64,000 bases of DNA from Sparassis latifolia. Its lineage: Eukaryota; Basidiomycota; Agaricomycetes; Polyporales; Sparassidaceae. The stretch lies in assembly GCA_018466975.1 (NCBI GenBank), contig CM031560.1, positions 2,170,001 to 2,234,000 of the forward strand, given 5' to 3'. The notes beneath the pieces were generated by a model, which was given only the letters and a program-made list of their open reading frames with translations, was not told where the DNA came from and made no database searches. Below, piece after piece: positions 24,953-36,145 of the stretch (positions are counted from its first letter, which is position 1; every line of letters begins with the position of its first letter). A program made the position numbers and the translations under genes.

Positions 24953-25997
24953 AGGCACTGCGAGCCCTGCTCTCACACAGGGTCGCTCCTTATTTCTGGT
25001 GATCCACGACTAAGATGAAGGATGAATATCAATTGTCCTGGGAAACGGATGGCACCTGCCTTGACGTTGGGCCATTCGTCGAGTGATTCGATACCGCAGA
25101 ATCCGTGAAGATTGACCCTGATGAGTGACTGTCAGTAGGAATGGATGCCAGACAATGGGAAGGAACTCACCAAGGGAAGGCGTTTATATCGGCAATGCTG
25201 TATGCGCCACGTCCTGGTCCAGCAAGCCAGTCACGGTTGGCGAGACGAATGTTCAGGACGTTGTAGAGACGCTTGGTTTCGTCGACATAACCTGCTTGCG
25301 CAAATGTAACATTGTTAGGGAAGTTCATTAACTCTGCACTAACGCTTCTTTGCGTAGGGTATGTCTTCCTGCAAAAAGCGGGTGTAATGAGCCGCTAGGA
25401 GGTATGAGATAGGGTCACTTGACTGTGAGATATATGCATACGTACCCTGTCCCTGCATAGGTCCAATTCCACCGTGCTATAGCGCAATAAAGTGGTCAGT
25501 GTAACTCCATGTATGCAGCTCTAGGTCAAGTCGGCCGCGATTCACTCACAGCGAAGAACATCCACTGCAGCATCTCGCTGTGATCGTTCGGCTGCGTCGC
25601 TGGGTTAAAAGAGAACTTGTATTGCAGGTCGTAGTGTTGCTCGAGGTACAGCAGTATCGCAGCGGTTTCGAAAACGGCGAAATCCCCGCGCTGTCTATCG
25701 ACAAGCACGGGTACCTTTCCATCAGGGTTCAGTTGGATGTACCACGGGTCCTTCTGCTCATCATTCGACATGTTGACGTTGTACACGCTATGCAACACAG
25801 GACGTGGCTGTTAGCTCGAAAGCTCAGATCTGACCGGCGAAGTCTGAACGAGGAGCCCAGTACGACTGTATCACTCACTCATAGTCGATATTATCATACA
25901 TAGCTTTGAGTTCCTCAAGCAAGATAGACACTTTTCGCCCATTGGGCGTGACACCGGTGTAAAGCAGAAGCGGTTTTTTTGAGCTGGCAGAAGACAT
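24950..25997 (-). CDS. Ure2p-like glutathione S-transferase, copy 2
   Basis: Seven exons: 25997-25879, 25787-25550, 25476-25446, 25394-25344, 25291-25171, 25117-25060 and 25009-24950, 225 residues. The catalytic motif is intact: '[18 protein letters not shown]'. Other signatures are 'NDEQKDPWYIQLNPDGKV', '[14 protein letters not shown]', '[10 protein letters not shown]', '[10 protein letters not shown]' and '[11 protein letters not shown]'. The last intron appears to start with GC rather than GT (AAG|GCAGGT, 25059 downward). This is the only donor that keeps the C-terminal tail found in the sister copies ('RAGLAVP' here). A GT four bases further in would give a short, different end. Same exon architecture as copies 1 and 3. 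Confidence 0.92.
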
Positions 25998-26426
25998 AGC
26001 GCGGTATGTGGGAGACAAATTTGCAAAATGACGGCAGGCCACGTTCAGGCGAAGATGAGGAATCATACCACATCTTGCTTTCTGCTTGAATTTGTACTCT
26101 GGGGAATACGCAGACGTTATCCGAGCTGCATTATGATTTATTGCCATCATATATAGCTGCTTACCCGAAGTCCGAGACCGCGATTTATCAACCCGCAGAA
26201 GTCGGTGATTGCTCAGCTTCATCCACGTTGATCCCCCGAACGCCCAAAATTCAACGAGTCATTAAATTTCGGCGTTCACGGATCAACGTGGGCAGCTCAA
26301 CAACAAGCATTGAACTCTCGCGGATGTTGCCGTCTGTCGATGTTGTGAGAAAATATTTCAGATGGACTTGAAAACACTGCAGGATAACTATAGCAGATAC
26401 ACACAAAAGGATTGAAATTTCGAGGA

Positions 26427-26606
26427 AGTAAGTGATGGTTCAACACTATGCATGATAGCATGAACTGTACCTTGAGGGACTAGGGACAATTGAAACCAGA
26501 GAGTTATGATTGTTCCATTTCTGAGTAAACTAACATGACAGGCAATGGTGGCTTACAACCAGCTGCTACAGGCGAATAACAGAGAAGTAATTGTCTTAAA
26601 GGCACG
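26427..26606. repeat. Duplicated intergenic segment, right copy
   Basis: Counterpart of 24765-24952, lying between GST copies 2 and 3. It is separated from the copy 3 stop by about 290 nt of unrelated sequence, so the two tandem junctions are not identical. Confidence 0.5.
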
Positions 26607-26894
26607 TTGCTGAGCATCCGGATGCACATTCGAAAGATAGTTTTTCAGACACCAACATATATTCGGCCTACGACACCAGCCACGCTAATTGCCATATATG
26701 GAAACTATCCTCCATCATGGCCAGACGGATAATTATCGCAGTCAAACGTTAAACCTTCGTCGCGCCATTCAGCAGCAAGGACAATCAATATGGATTAAGA
26801 CAACTACATCCCTGCAATCCACCTGCACCGACAGGTTGTCAGAAGCCATTGATGATCAACAGATGTTACTGTTACAGGACAATTGAGGAGCATT

Positions 26895-27912
26895 CTAGGG
26901 TACCGCGATCCCTGCTCTCACACCTGGTCTCTCCAAGTTTCGCGCAATCCAAGCCTGAGATCAAGCATGATCAATCATCGTGGCAAGCCAATGAGGGTTG
27001 CATTACCTTGACGTTCGGCCACTCGTCAAGCGACTCGATCCCGCAGAATGAATAACCGTTCACCCTGTGGAATATTCATGAATATGGACGGGACTCGAAA
27101 AGCCTGGTAACCTCGGTGGCAACTTACCAAGGGAAGGCGTTCATGTCCGCGATGCTATATACGCCACGTTCGGGACCTGCAAGCCAGTCACGGTCGGTGA
27201 GACGGATGTTGAGGACATTGTAGAGACGTTTTGTCTCATCAAGGTACCCTGCCCACAAAGATGTCACGGATGGGTAGACTTGGGTGATTTAGTACTTACG
27301 CTTCTTTGCGTAAGGTATATCTTCTGGCGCAAAGCGAATGAAGTGGTTTGCTGAGAGGATGAGATGCCATTAATTCGCTGCTGATGACGTCATGACATGA
27401 GTGCGCACCTTGTCCCTGCATAGGGCCTATCCCTCCATGCTAACAAAGCAAGCAGTCGTATCAACTATTTGCATTGCGCTAGGACCAACGAAGGCTTACG
27501 GTAAAGAACATCCACTGCAGCATCTCACTGTAATCATTCGGCTGCGCAGCTGGGTCAAATCCAAACTTCTGGGCCGTGTCATAGTGCTGCTCGAGGTACA
27601 GCAGTATCGCGGCAGTCTCGAAGACGGGGAAATCCGCTCGCTGCCTGTCGACGAGCACCGGTATGCGTCCGTTCGGATTCAGCTTGATAAACCACGGCTC
27701 CTTCTGCTCGTTCGTCGAGATGTCGATGCTGTGCACGCTACGGGGAGACCATGCGTTTGTGATATCATTGGTATCACAGGGGAAAGCGCTGCTTACTCGT
27801 AATCGATGCCATACGTAGCCTTGAGCTCCTCAAGCATTATCGAGACCTTGCGCCCGTTTGGTGTGCCCGCAGTGTAGAGCAGAAGGGGTCGTTTCGTGCT
27901 CGCAGAAGACAT
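26895..27912 (-). CDS. Ure2p-like glutathione S-transferase, copy 3
   Basis: Seven exons: 27912-27797, 27737-27500, 27439-27409, 27350-27300, 27248-27128, 27064-27007 and 26954-26895, 224 residues. It keeps the canonical motifs: '[18 protein letters not shown]' with the Asn expected for catalysis, '[19 protein letters not shown]', '[14 protein letters not shown]', and '[17 protein letters not shown]'. The C-terminal domain reads '[13 protein letters not shown]' and '[14 protein letters not shown]'. All six introns are GT..AG. A TATAAA lies about 80 nt upstream of the ATG. It is the most typical member of the cluster. The likely role is detoxification of small electrophiles or oxidised lignin or wood compounds; substrates cannot be read from the sequence. 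Confidence 0.94.
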
Positions 27913-27990
27913 TGCGCGGTGCGAACTCGCGAGGTGACGAGTGACTGAGTTCAGACGGCTAAACATCGTACCTATTCGACCCCTTTTGCC

Positions 27991-27996
27991 TTTATA
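27991..27996 (-). promoter_or_regulatory. TATA box of GST copy 3
   Basis: TATAAA on the minus strand, 79-84 nt upstream of the copy 3 start codon, a normal distance for a fungal core promoter. Confidence 0.5.
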
Positions 27997-28002
27997 CTGG
28001 GA

Positions 28003-28639
28003 CTTACTGGGTCAGAAGGTATCTTGAAAGTGACGCAGATGTCTCGGTCTGTATGGCCATGGCGCCTGAGTAACAGCTGACAAACTGCACACAGAGTAGC
28101 CGATGAGTCCGAACACATAGGTATCAGACCGCGGAACTTCATGATTGCTAAGCTGGATCGATGTAACACTTCTGCTGACTCGGACAGAAGAGATCAAAAT
28201 AAATTGCTGTCGAACGTAGAGCCAGGGATCTCCGAGTCCGTATCACCGAGTCTCCTCGCCGATCGCGAGTCTGATAGGATGAACGGCCTGTTGGATGATA
28301 AAGGAGCCATTGCAGAGACGATGTTGCGTACTGTACAATTTTTTATGCGGTACACAGTAAACGAGGGGGAAAGTCAAGGGAGAGACAGAGCAGACGTCCG
28401 GGTCAGATAGCAAGAAGGTACATGTGTGATGGAAAAGATCGGACCGTCGCACGGAAAGAGACGCTGAAACAAAGTACAACAAAGAGATTTGAAGTACAAC
28501 AGATCAGCTCCAAAACAAATAACACAACACTGGCACAGATACATACGTATGTACTGTGTGTGCCAACTAAAACCCCAAAGATATGAACATGAAGCAGAAA
28601 CGTTTATGAACATATGTACGTGCAATGCACACAAGCCGC
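28003..28639. other. Intergenic, no gene seen
   Basis: Between the GST copy 3 promoter and the 3' end of the next minus-strand gene. Nothing recognisable. Confidence 0.45.
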
Positions 28640-30965
28640 TCAGTCTTCCTCATCCAGCGGTGACAGTCCACGATTCCTTGGAGAGCCATACCGGACTGAC
28701 TCTCTATGAGATGCAGCAACACTCCCCTCGGACCTTTCGTCGCCGCCGGCCTCGGCTGCGACTCGCTGCGATGACGTCCGGCGATGAAGATTCGATGAAG
28801 ACGGAATAGCCTTCGAGTCCCTGGAAGAAGTCCGCTCGCCCGCCGTAATATACCGAAAGGGTATTGAGAAGCTAGGGGCCTGAAGTTCTGATCTCTCACC
28901 CTGGCTATGGTTATGACTATGGAGATTGGAACCCGAAGGCAGCTTTCGCGACGACGACGACACCTCCGCGCTGACTGCTGCAGGAGAACGAGGATCGAGG
29001 CGCATCGCCGAGACGGAGACACGTTTACTGACATCAAAGGGGATGGGCGACGGCGCCAGTGAGCCAGGAAAACTGTGAGTACCACTCCGGCCGTCCCTCT
29101 CTGGTGGCTCCGGCGAGGGTGCCCGCCTCGTAAACTCCGGTACCTTGGCAAGCGGGTTGACGGGCGGGAATGTGTACGACTCTGGTGCCACTGGCACGGA
29201 GCTCGCGCCGTTCAAAGTTCCCTTACCCTGAGCCGAGGTAGATCCCGGACTGTGGACCGAGTGCCCGCCTCTGGCGACATGTAGCGCAAGCTCCAGATCT
29301 TCCACCCGTCGATGAAGGCCGTATATCTCTTCCCTCATAGCCAACGCCTTCTTCTCTACGGCCTTATTGACCATCTCATCCAGCTGATCTTGCTGACGTT
29401 GTAACGACGCCGTCAAGTTCTGCGACTTCTGCAGCTGCTCCCCAAGCCAGTTCTTCAACTGCTTTGAGTCCGCGAGCGCATCGTAGAATGTCTCAAACGG
29501 TGCCAGGAAGGCGGATTTCTCTCCCGAATAACCAGGTCGGTGCAAGGCCGAGGGTGTGGGGGGCACAAGCGACGTGGCAATAGGAACGGAGGCACTCAGA
29601 GGTGATCGCCGACTCAGGATACTACCACTCGGTTGGGCTACATGCCCTGGGGCCTGTGCACTGCGGGAGATGCTCAAGCGCGTCGGCGTAGGAGGCACCC
29701 GGCCCACCGTTTGTCGCTGAGAGGTGCCAGTAAGCGGCGGCGGCAGCCGAGGAAGCGCCATGGGAGGGAATCTGCCTGGCGCGCCTTGATCTGCGCGTGG
29801 TACCGGCGGGGCGCTCTGTATGGCAGGCTGAGACTGAGGATCTCGCGGACTGATCATGATATCCGCCGGTTTGCTCTTGGCGCCGCCTAGCTGCCGCCCT
29901 GCACGCCGGCGGGCAAAGCTGATTGGGGGCGGGGGGAGCGCGTGCGTGTGCGAAGAAGCAGGAGGATTTGTGGTGTAAACAAATGTGTGGGTCCCTGACG
30001 GCGCGTGCGGGGGCGGGGGCTGCAGCTGTGGGCCTGGAGCGATAACGGTGTTGGGACTAGGGTGTCGGGCACTCGATGAAGATGTCCCTTGGCCCTGCGG
30101 AGGTGCCGAAGATATCACGGCAATCGAGCGTCTGCGGTCGACCGTATTTGCAGGTGGGAAATTTGGACTACGCGCTAGTGTCCTCGCAGGCGCAATAGGC
30201 TTGAGGGGATTTGGACGCTCGTCGGATGGAGGGAGATGATTCACCACGTTTACTGCAGGCGGTGCACCTGTAGAGACAATAGAAGCCGTACTCCCTCGTC
30301 TTTGTTCGATAAGCTCCTTTTGCTGCTGCTTTACCGTGAGCATGGAGCGCACTTGTTCCAACGCGACAGGATCGTCTCGCTTGATAGTAAAACCCATGAC
30401 GACAGGGGATATAGATTTGTTGACATTGTCCGAGGGAGTTCTCACGTCGGTATTGATAGGACTGAGGTTGCCACTGATTGTCACTCGCCGTCGCTTTGAC
30501 GTTGGTGGCTTGCTATAGGACGGGGAAGGTGCAACGGCAGAGTCTGTCTCATGCGTCTGTGACATTGTCTTCAACTGCGAGGAGGATGGAAAAGTGTCGT
30601 AATCTGCTTCCACTTTTATCCGCACAATCCGTGGGGATCGGCGTCCACTGTACCGAAAATAACGCGGAATTGGCAGTAGCAGACACAAAGACACGGACCA
30701 CGTACTCTGAATCAGAACCTTCATCATTGCTCTTCGGGGAAGACGTCTCAGCGTGCAATCGTTTCTTGTTATTCGCGTTATTCACATAAGGTTCGTCGGG
30801 TGGCTGTGGAGGATCCTGCGCAGACGGTGAACCATGACTATCGTGAGGTGACAGACGCCGCTGTATCGGTGGGAGAGCATTACTGCTGCTGGATATCCGG
30901 CTCAGGGAAGGGGTGCTGAATGCCTGGGCAAAAGATGGGAGAGATTGAGTAGGTTGAGTACCCAT
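28640..30965 (-). CDS. Ser/Pro-rich coiled-coil protein, uncharacterised
   Basis: Model: complement(28640-30612, 30695-30965), about 747 residues. The second exon is one long frame. Most of the protein is low-complexity Ser, Pro, Arg and Thr, with a basic patch 'SKRRRVTISG' that could be a nuclear signal. A structured part near residues 400-500 contains 'FETFYDALADSKQLKNWLGE' followed by a long heptad-like helix ('LQRQQDQLDEMVNKAVEKKA' and 'GLHRRVEDLELALHVARG'), a coiled coil likely to dimerise. The 82-nt intron was chosen as the only GT..AG pair that keeps phase between 'DSEYVV' and 'EADYDTF'; other choices are possible. The start at 30965 is the first true ATG. I know no characterised relative; a regulatory or cytoskeletal adaptor role would be a guess. 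Confidence 0.65.
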
Positions 30966-32555
30966 TTCGTCCCAATTAGACAAAGCCTTCGCGAAAGGGG
31001 GTAAGGAAATTGGACTAGCAGTTCACGACTAAAGAGACCAAGAGAGGTGTGGGCATTTGGAAAGAGAGACAAGGGGAAGACGGAGTGGAGATGGAGGAGA
31101 ACGAGAGAGTACGTAGTTGTTGATCAGGAAGAAATGGAATGCATCGGCGGACAGGATGCCGTCAACTATACTCGCTTATGTAGTAGCTCCCGGCCTATCG
31201 TACTCTCCCTCTACTCGCTTCCCCGCCCGCGACTTTGTTGCAAACTCCATCTGTAACCCTTCCAAGAGCTCGCCGGTCGTCGTCCACCGCACACCGATTT
31301 TTTAAATGCAACACACAGCATCTCTGCACAGCGCGCTGCACCTGCAGATTTATCGTTTCATGATGACATGCGCCCCCGGACACATCACACGTCTGCCCTT
31401 TCGCAACTTGCATCAGTCTGACAATGGCATTCAATCAGATAGAACGATAGAAAGTGGTCCGGACTACTACCGGAGAGCTCCAAGCTCTCCTTCACGCGTG
31501 GAGTACTTCACCCTTGCCTTTTCGTGCCCTTTGGACGTGGAAAGCTTCCCGGCGTTGGACCCTACGCGTCCTGAAGAGCGAACTCTGATACTGATGAGAT
31601 TGGGTCGGGTGCTGATTCTACTGCCTGGCCTAGGTCCACGAAGCATGCCAAGATGGGAGTTCGACATCAGATCCGACAAAGAGCTTTTGGGGAAGATTTT
31701 GCAATTGACGCCATGGGCACTAAAATATTCAAATTGCCCCTACTCACGACATCGATCCGTAAATGGTCGCTATCCAAGTTCGTCCGTTCATCTGCTCATC
31801 CTGGGAATGCCGGCATTCACTTGCAGATCGTGACAAGTGCGCAGGCCGGCTACCCACTTGGTGACTTCTAACTCTCCCAGAGCAACTCCACACGAGACCT
31901 GCTGCGCTTTAACCGTCACCAAGAACGAAAGTAGATTCCCAAGTGTGTCACATACCTGTCAAACAAGACTCGTGCCAATTCTACCAACCAGTCGTTGAAC
32001 GACGATGTGGAAAAGCACGGCAAACCAGAGTAAATATCCGTCGCGAAGCTGTTGCCGTGGCTGCACGATAGGTCGCGTCGACGAGCCTCTTTCGCACAAG
32101 TTTAGAGAGGGTGACGGAATCCCGACATCCGTGCCGACTTTCACCGAACGTACTGACCAGTCAGCAATTCAATGCACCCAAGACAAAGGCCTGCAACGGC
32201 GTGTCATTTCGCACGTACTGATTACACTTGTCACCCTGCGTAATTGAGCGAAGTTCCCTGTAAGGAAAGCGTTGTTGAGTGCAACCAACGAGTTTTCTCT
32301 CGGAAAAATATTCAGGCCGCGATAGCACAACGGTCTTGCACGTCATTGGACCTGACAAACAAGGAGCAGGAACGACGGAAGCCAACGTCTTTTGATACCG
32401 TTTTGATACCGTTCTCTACAAGGAACGCTGGCGCATGCATGCGCCAGATCCCGGACGCAAGAAATACAACAACATCCACAACGGAACGAGAAACTGCCAC
32501 CTATGCACTTAGCCCGGTGAAATATCTTTAAATCGGGAACAACGCACCGTCAAAT
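30966..32555. other. Intergenic, no convincing gene
   Basis: About 1.6 kb. The longest frame (31306-31833, plus) has no protein-like pattern and overlaps no splice logic. The interval contains the 20-bp palindrome at 32428-32447 and a short tandem TTTTGATACCG repeat near 32389-32412. Confidence 0.4.
32428..32447. repeat. Perfect 20-bp palindrome
   Basis: CTGGCGCATGCATGCGCCAG equals its own reverse complement. It lies about 110 nt beyond the RTT109 stop codon, in the 3' flank. Confidence 0.85.
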
Positions 32556-34073
32556 TCAAGAAGCCACCTTCCGCTTCTTACGCACCGCTAAAACAGTTAC
32601 AGTCTGCGCCGGAGCCTCCTTCGTGTCTCGACCTGCGACGTCGCCTCTGTCCTTGGGAAGAAGAGAAGCATTGCTGACTGAGATCGTGCCGTAGATGTAC
32701 GAGCGATAAGTCTCCAGCGATGCCACGGGTTCATCGAACGGGTTCGGCGAGACATCGGCGATGGACGGGTAACCGCCTACCCGGCGCGGGGGTGTGCGAG
32801 GCACTTCGAGGGTTACGCTCGTAGTCTCCCGCTCTGGTGTCACAGTGCGGTGGGACTGCAATGGAGCGGCCGCGGACTTGAGGTCCTCGCAAAGACCCTT
32901 GACAGCCTCTTCTAGCGTTTCTGTTGCACGCACTGCGCGCTCCGTCGTGGAGAATTCATGATGATTCAGAAGTGTAGCCACGACGCGCCGAACCATCCGG
33001 GGAGCGACTTGACCAGGTTGCGGTGCCAGTGGGGATGGAGCGGGGACACTCCTGCCTGCAATAGGTGTCGATAGGCCCATAGCAAAGAAAGCTGTCACGA
33101 CGCCTGCAATACATTCCTGGCGGAAAGACATGCGCTCCCAGAACTCGTCCGGTGAGACCCGCTCAATCTCGCCGTGCCGTGCCTCGTGTGCGTCATCTTC
33201 GTCGTCTTTGTCGTCCCGCGACGCGCCGCTCGGATGGTGGCTGGTTTTAGGGCGCTTCGTCTTGGGGGACTTGACACCTTCACTGTCTGTGGTGTGTGCA
33301 ATCTCATCCATGAAACGAGACTTGGGATCGTCATCGAAGGATGGGATCAAATGGCCAAGACTTGACCGTTCATCGACCGTCTTCCCGACGGGGCATGGTA
33401 GGGGAATTTCCATCTGGGAGTACGGATGCCCATAAGTCCACGGGCAGTCAGTCGCGAGGGGACGAGTACGGGCTGCATCCAGCGAATGTACCGCCTCCAC
33501 CTCGCTTAAACCAGGTAGAACGTAGTATAGGCCAAGCTTTAGCTGTTGATTCTGCGCCATGAGTTGAGTCGCTACATCCGACAATACACGCTGCCACCAA
33601 GCGCACAGTTGTATGCCAGTCAGCGGACTCTTTCCAGAGAACTCGGCAGAGTTCGGGAAGAGGTATTGGCCCTGCGCTCGCGCGAACAACTGGATCCAAA
33701 AGTGGTCGGCAGTCAACGGTCGCGTTGTGGGATCACCGTAGAATGCAAGCAACGCGCGCACGAGACTCGTAGTGGGCGATGGCAAGGTGGCGTGCCCCGA
33801 CGAATCAACTTTTGAGATGTACAGTACGCCACTAGACGTCACAGGAACGTTGTATATGGACGCCTCAATTGCAGTTACCAGCACACGAGGCGAGTTTGGC
33901 TGCTGCTCAGATAGCAGGACGAGCAGGTCCTGAAGGTACGCTCGAGGCCGAGGGTGGGCATAGGGAAAGAGACCGGAGTGTTTTCTGGGAGATGAGAGGA
34001 GAACGTGTATATGGAACTCACGCGTCCCGGGCAGCCTCGAGAGAGAAGCCAACAGAGCGTCCCGTAAGATCAT
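32556..34073 (-). CDS. RTT109: Rtt109-type histone H3 lysine acetyltransferase (KAT11)
   Basis: One intron-free frame, 505 residues from ATG 34073. Rtt109 is the fungal-specific enzyme that acetylates newly made histone H3 (K56, also K9/K27) with chaperones Asf1 and Vps75 during replication and repair. Family signatures in order: 'RDALLASLSRLPGTREFHI', 'TAIEASIYNVP', 'FARAQGQYLFPNSAEFSGK', 'LCAWWQRVLSDV', then 'PWTYGHPYSQMEIPLPC' and 'IPSFDDDPKSRFMDEIA'. The last contains the paired Asp and the Lys that is autoacetylated in the yeast enzyme. A basic/acidic loop with 'TKRPKTSHHPSG' follows, and the tail ends in 'VRKKRKVAS', a probable nuclear signal. Upstream GTG-started residues are not part of the protein. 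Confidence 0.92.
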   Translation of the reverse strand: MILRDALLASLSRLPGTREFHIHVLLSSPRKHSGLFPYAHPRPRAYLQDLLVLLSEQQPNSPRVLVTAIEASIYNVPVTSSGVLYISKVDSSGHATLPSPTTSLVRALLAFYGDPTTRPLTADHFWIQLFARAQGQYLFPNSAEFSGKSPLTGIQLCAWWQRVLSDVATQLMAQNQQLKLGLYYVLPGLSEVEAVHSLDAARTRPLATDCPWTYGHPYSQMEIPLPCPVGKTVDERSSLGHLIPSFDDDPKSRFMDEIAHTTDSEGVKSPKTKRPKTSHHPSGASRDDKDDEDDAHEARHGEIERVSPDEFWERMSFRQECIAGVVTAFFAMGLSTPIAGRSVPAPSPLAPQPGQVAPRMVRRVVATLLNHHEFSTTERAVRATETLEEAVKGLCEDLKSAAAPLQSHRTVTPERETTSVTLEVPRTPPRRVGGYPSIADVSPNPFDEPVASLETYRSYIYGTISVSNASLLPKDRGDVAGRDTKEAPAQTVTVLAVRKKRKVAS

Positions 34074-36145
34074 GGTCTCGATGTTGACGAGTGAATATGT
34101 GAGTGGGACTAATCGCACCCTCTTCGGTGGGGCGCTTCAGTGTAACTCTTCAACGACTGTAAGAAAAACTAAGTGCTCGTACGCGGTTCAAAGGTTCACG
34201 ATTAGAACCGAACAGGCTTACAAGACACCCGCATGAACGGTCAAACGTTCTCTTTGATGATCCCTAGTCCAGTCTAAGACGAGCGCTCTGCCTTTGGCTG
34301 ACTTTAAGTGTCCACGATAATGCTGTCTCCGTGTTCTATGATGTCGAGGGCCTGGGAAGTGGTGTACGACCAAGGATGAGCATGAGAGCGCAGCGCAAGA
34401 AATTCCTAGACGCCAGACATGGGCGCTTGCATGTCAAATTTGTCGACAAACAAAAAGATTAAAATCTCGGTTTTGAATTGCGCAAACGTCGTAGGAGTAC
34501 TGCATTGAAGCGGGAAAGTTTGTTTTCAGTCGCCGTCCTGCAGCAAAAAGGTGGCGGTGAGTTTCCAGCTCAAACTAGTGACGGAGGATCTGGTGATCGG
34601 CCCGTTATAGGAACTGAGTAAGAAAGAGACTGCACGTATATTGAAGAAATGGCTAGGACCATCGTTTCTCACTCATTATCAGAGTGGAATTTTTCGAGCA
34701 AGCACTGGCAGCAGCAGAGTTGCAGAATCCTTTAAGCGCTCGATTGCCTCTTCACGGTGGAAGCAACGCTGCCGACACTACCACCGCATCATCTGTAGTT
34801 GGGCCACCAGGTTGCAGCGGTATTCCTCGGGTACGAAGAGTCCAATGTGGGACAAACGGTCATCATGATTCATAATACAGAACACATATACAGAAAACAG
34901 TGAAGCTTGTGGTGTACCGTAATAACACCGAGTCTCAATGTTCAACGTCTGCCATCGGGTCCATCTCATGGTTCGAGCAAATCTCCAACCAATAGCAGTG
35001 TCAAGGTGGTAGTTTTCCAACTGCCTTCACGTTAACTGTTCCATACATGTATCCTGGGTTTCCCCGACATTCTGGCAGCTCAAAGGCGGGCGCAAAGGCA
35101 ATATTGGGATCAACTGGTACTCAAAAACGCAAGAAATAATTCTGCAAGTGGATGTGTTGCCGAGTACTTCAGAGTGCCTCGAACCTTGGGAAAGAGTAGC
35201 GTCCTGCGGGTCGCAGTCGTTCCTTTGCGAGCATGACAACGGAGGTATCCCTCCAGGACGGAAGATAAGAAGATCAGGAGGCGCTGAACGGAACTGCGGC
35301 CGTAATACCCAAAGTTAATATTTCACATGCACTGACTCTGTGTCTAAGCATAGTGGTACGCACGTTGAAAGATGTCGGACTTAACGCTGAATGAACTTGA
35401 AGGAATCTGCGGCAGTATCCTTTTGGCCGACGTGTTCTGCGCCTTGCTGAGGTGAGAAGACTGAGCTGGTGAGCATCCGCTCACGGTCGACCGCACACGG
35501 AGAGAAATGCCATACGAAACTCTCATAAGCTGTGGCGTGTGCGTCCCACACTGGTATGAAAAGCTTCAGAAACAGAATGACGAAGTGAGTCGAATAGACT
35601 CACATGTCATGAGATTTAGGAGGAGTTGCGGCAGTAGTTCTGAGGGATGAGCTCAAGCATCATTAACCATGGATCACTCTTACTGTCGCGTGTCAGATCG
35701 ACTACAATTAGGCTCAAGCAATGCGCACTTCTGAGGGTACATCTTCGGTATTCTGGCGGAGAATGCGCAAGACCTCTAATTCTTCATGTGCCCCATAGAC
35801 AGGCATTGAAATAAATCGCGATGCGCAACGCTCGTGATGAAGCGATTTGGCATTTATTCCTGGGAGTCGACGTAGTAGTCCCAGTCATAGTCGTCTTCGT
35901 CACACCCACTGAGGGCGCATCCAGATCTACTGGGAGGGATATCGTGATCACAAAAATCTTGCTCTGCGAGTACTTGTCGTCGCTCTTGGTGACTAACTTG
36001 AGTGTCGTTTCTACCTACCGAGTGTTGCCGAAGAGACAAGAGGGTGCGACTCGTGTTCCGAACAAGAGTCTTGAGATCTAATCTGATAATCACGTGCTCA
36101 CGGTGTGCCATCATACTGTTCCAGTGAAAAACTGAAATTACACTC
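34074..36145. other. Long intergenic region, mostly empty
   Basis: About 2 kb between divergent RTT109 and SAS10. A possible minus-strand ORF from ATG 36114 to 35854 encodes 86 residues ending in an acidic, Tyr-rich tail ('DEDDYDWDYYVDSQE'); it has no recognised relative and may be chance. The rest holds no gene, repeat or RNA that I can support. Confidence 0.4.

Noticed and set aside
31306..31833. Plus-strand open frame of 175 codons.
   Set aside because: Composition is not protein-like, no splice logic or known motif, and it sits in a spacer.
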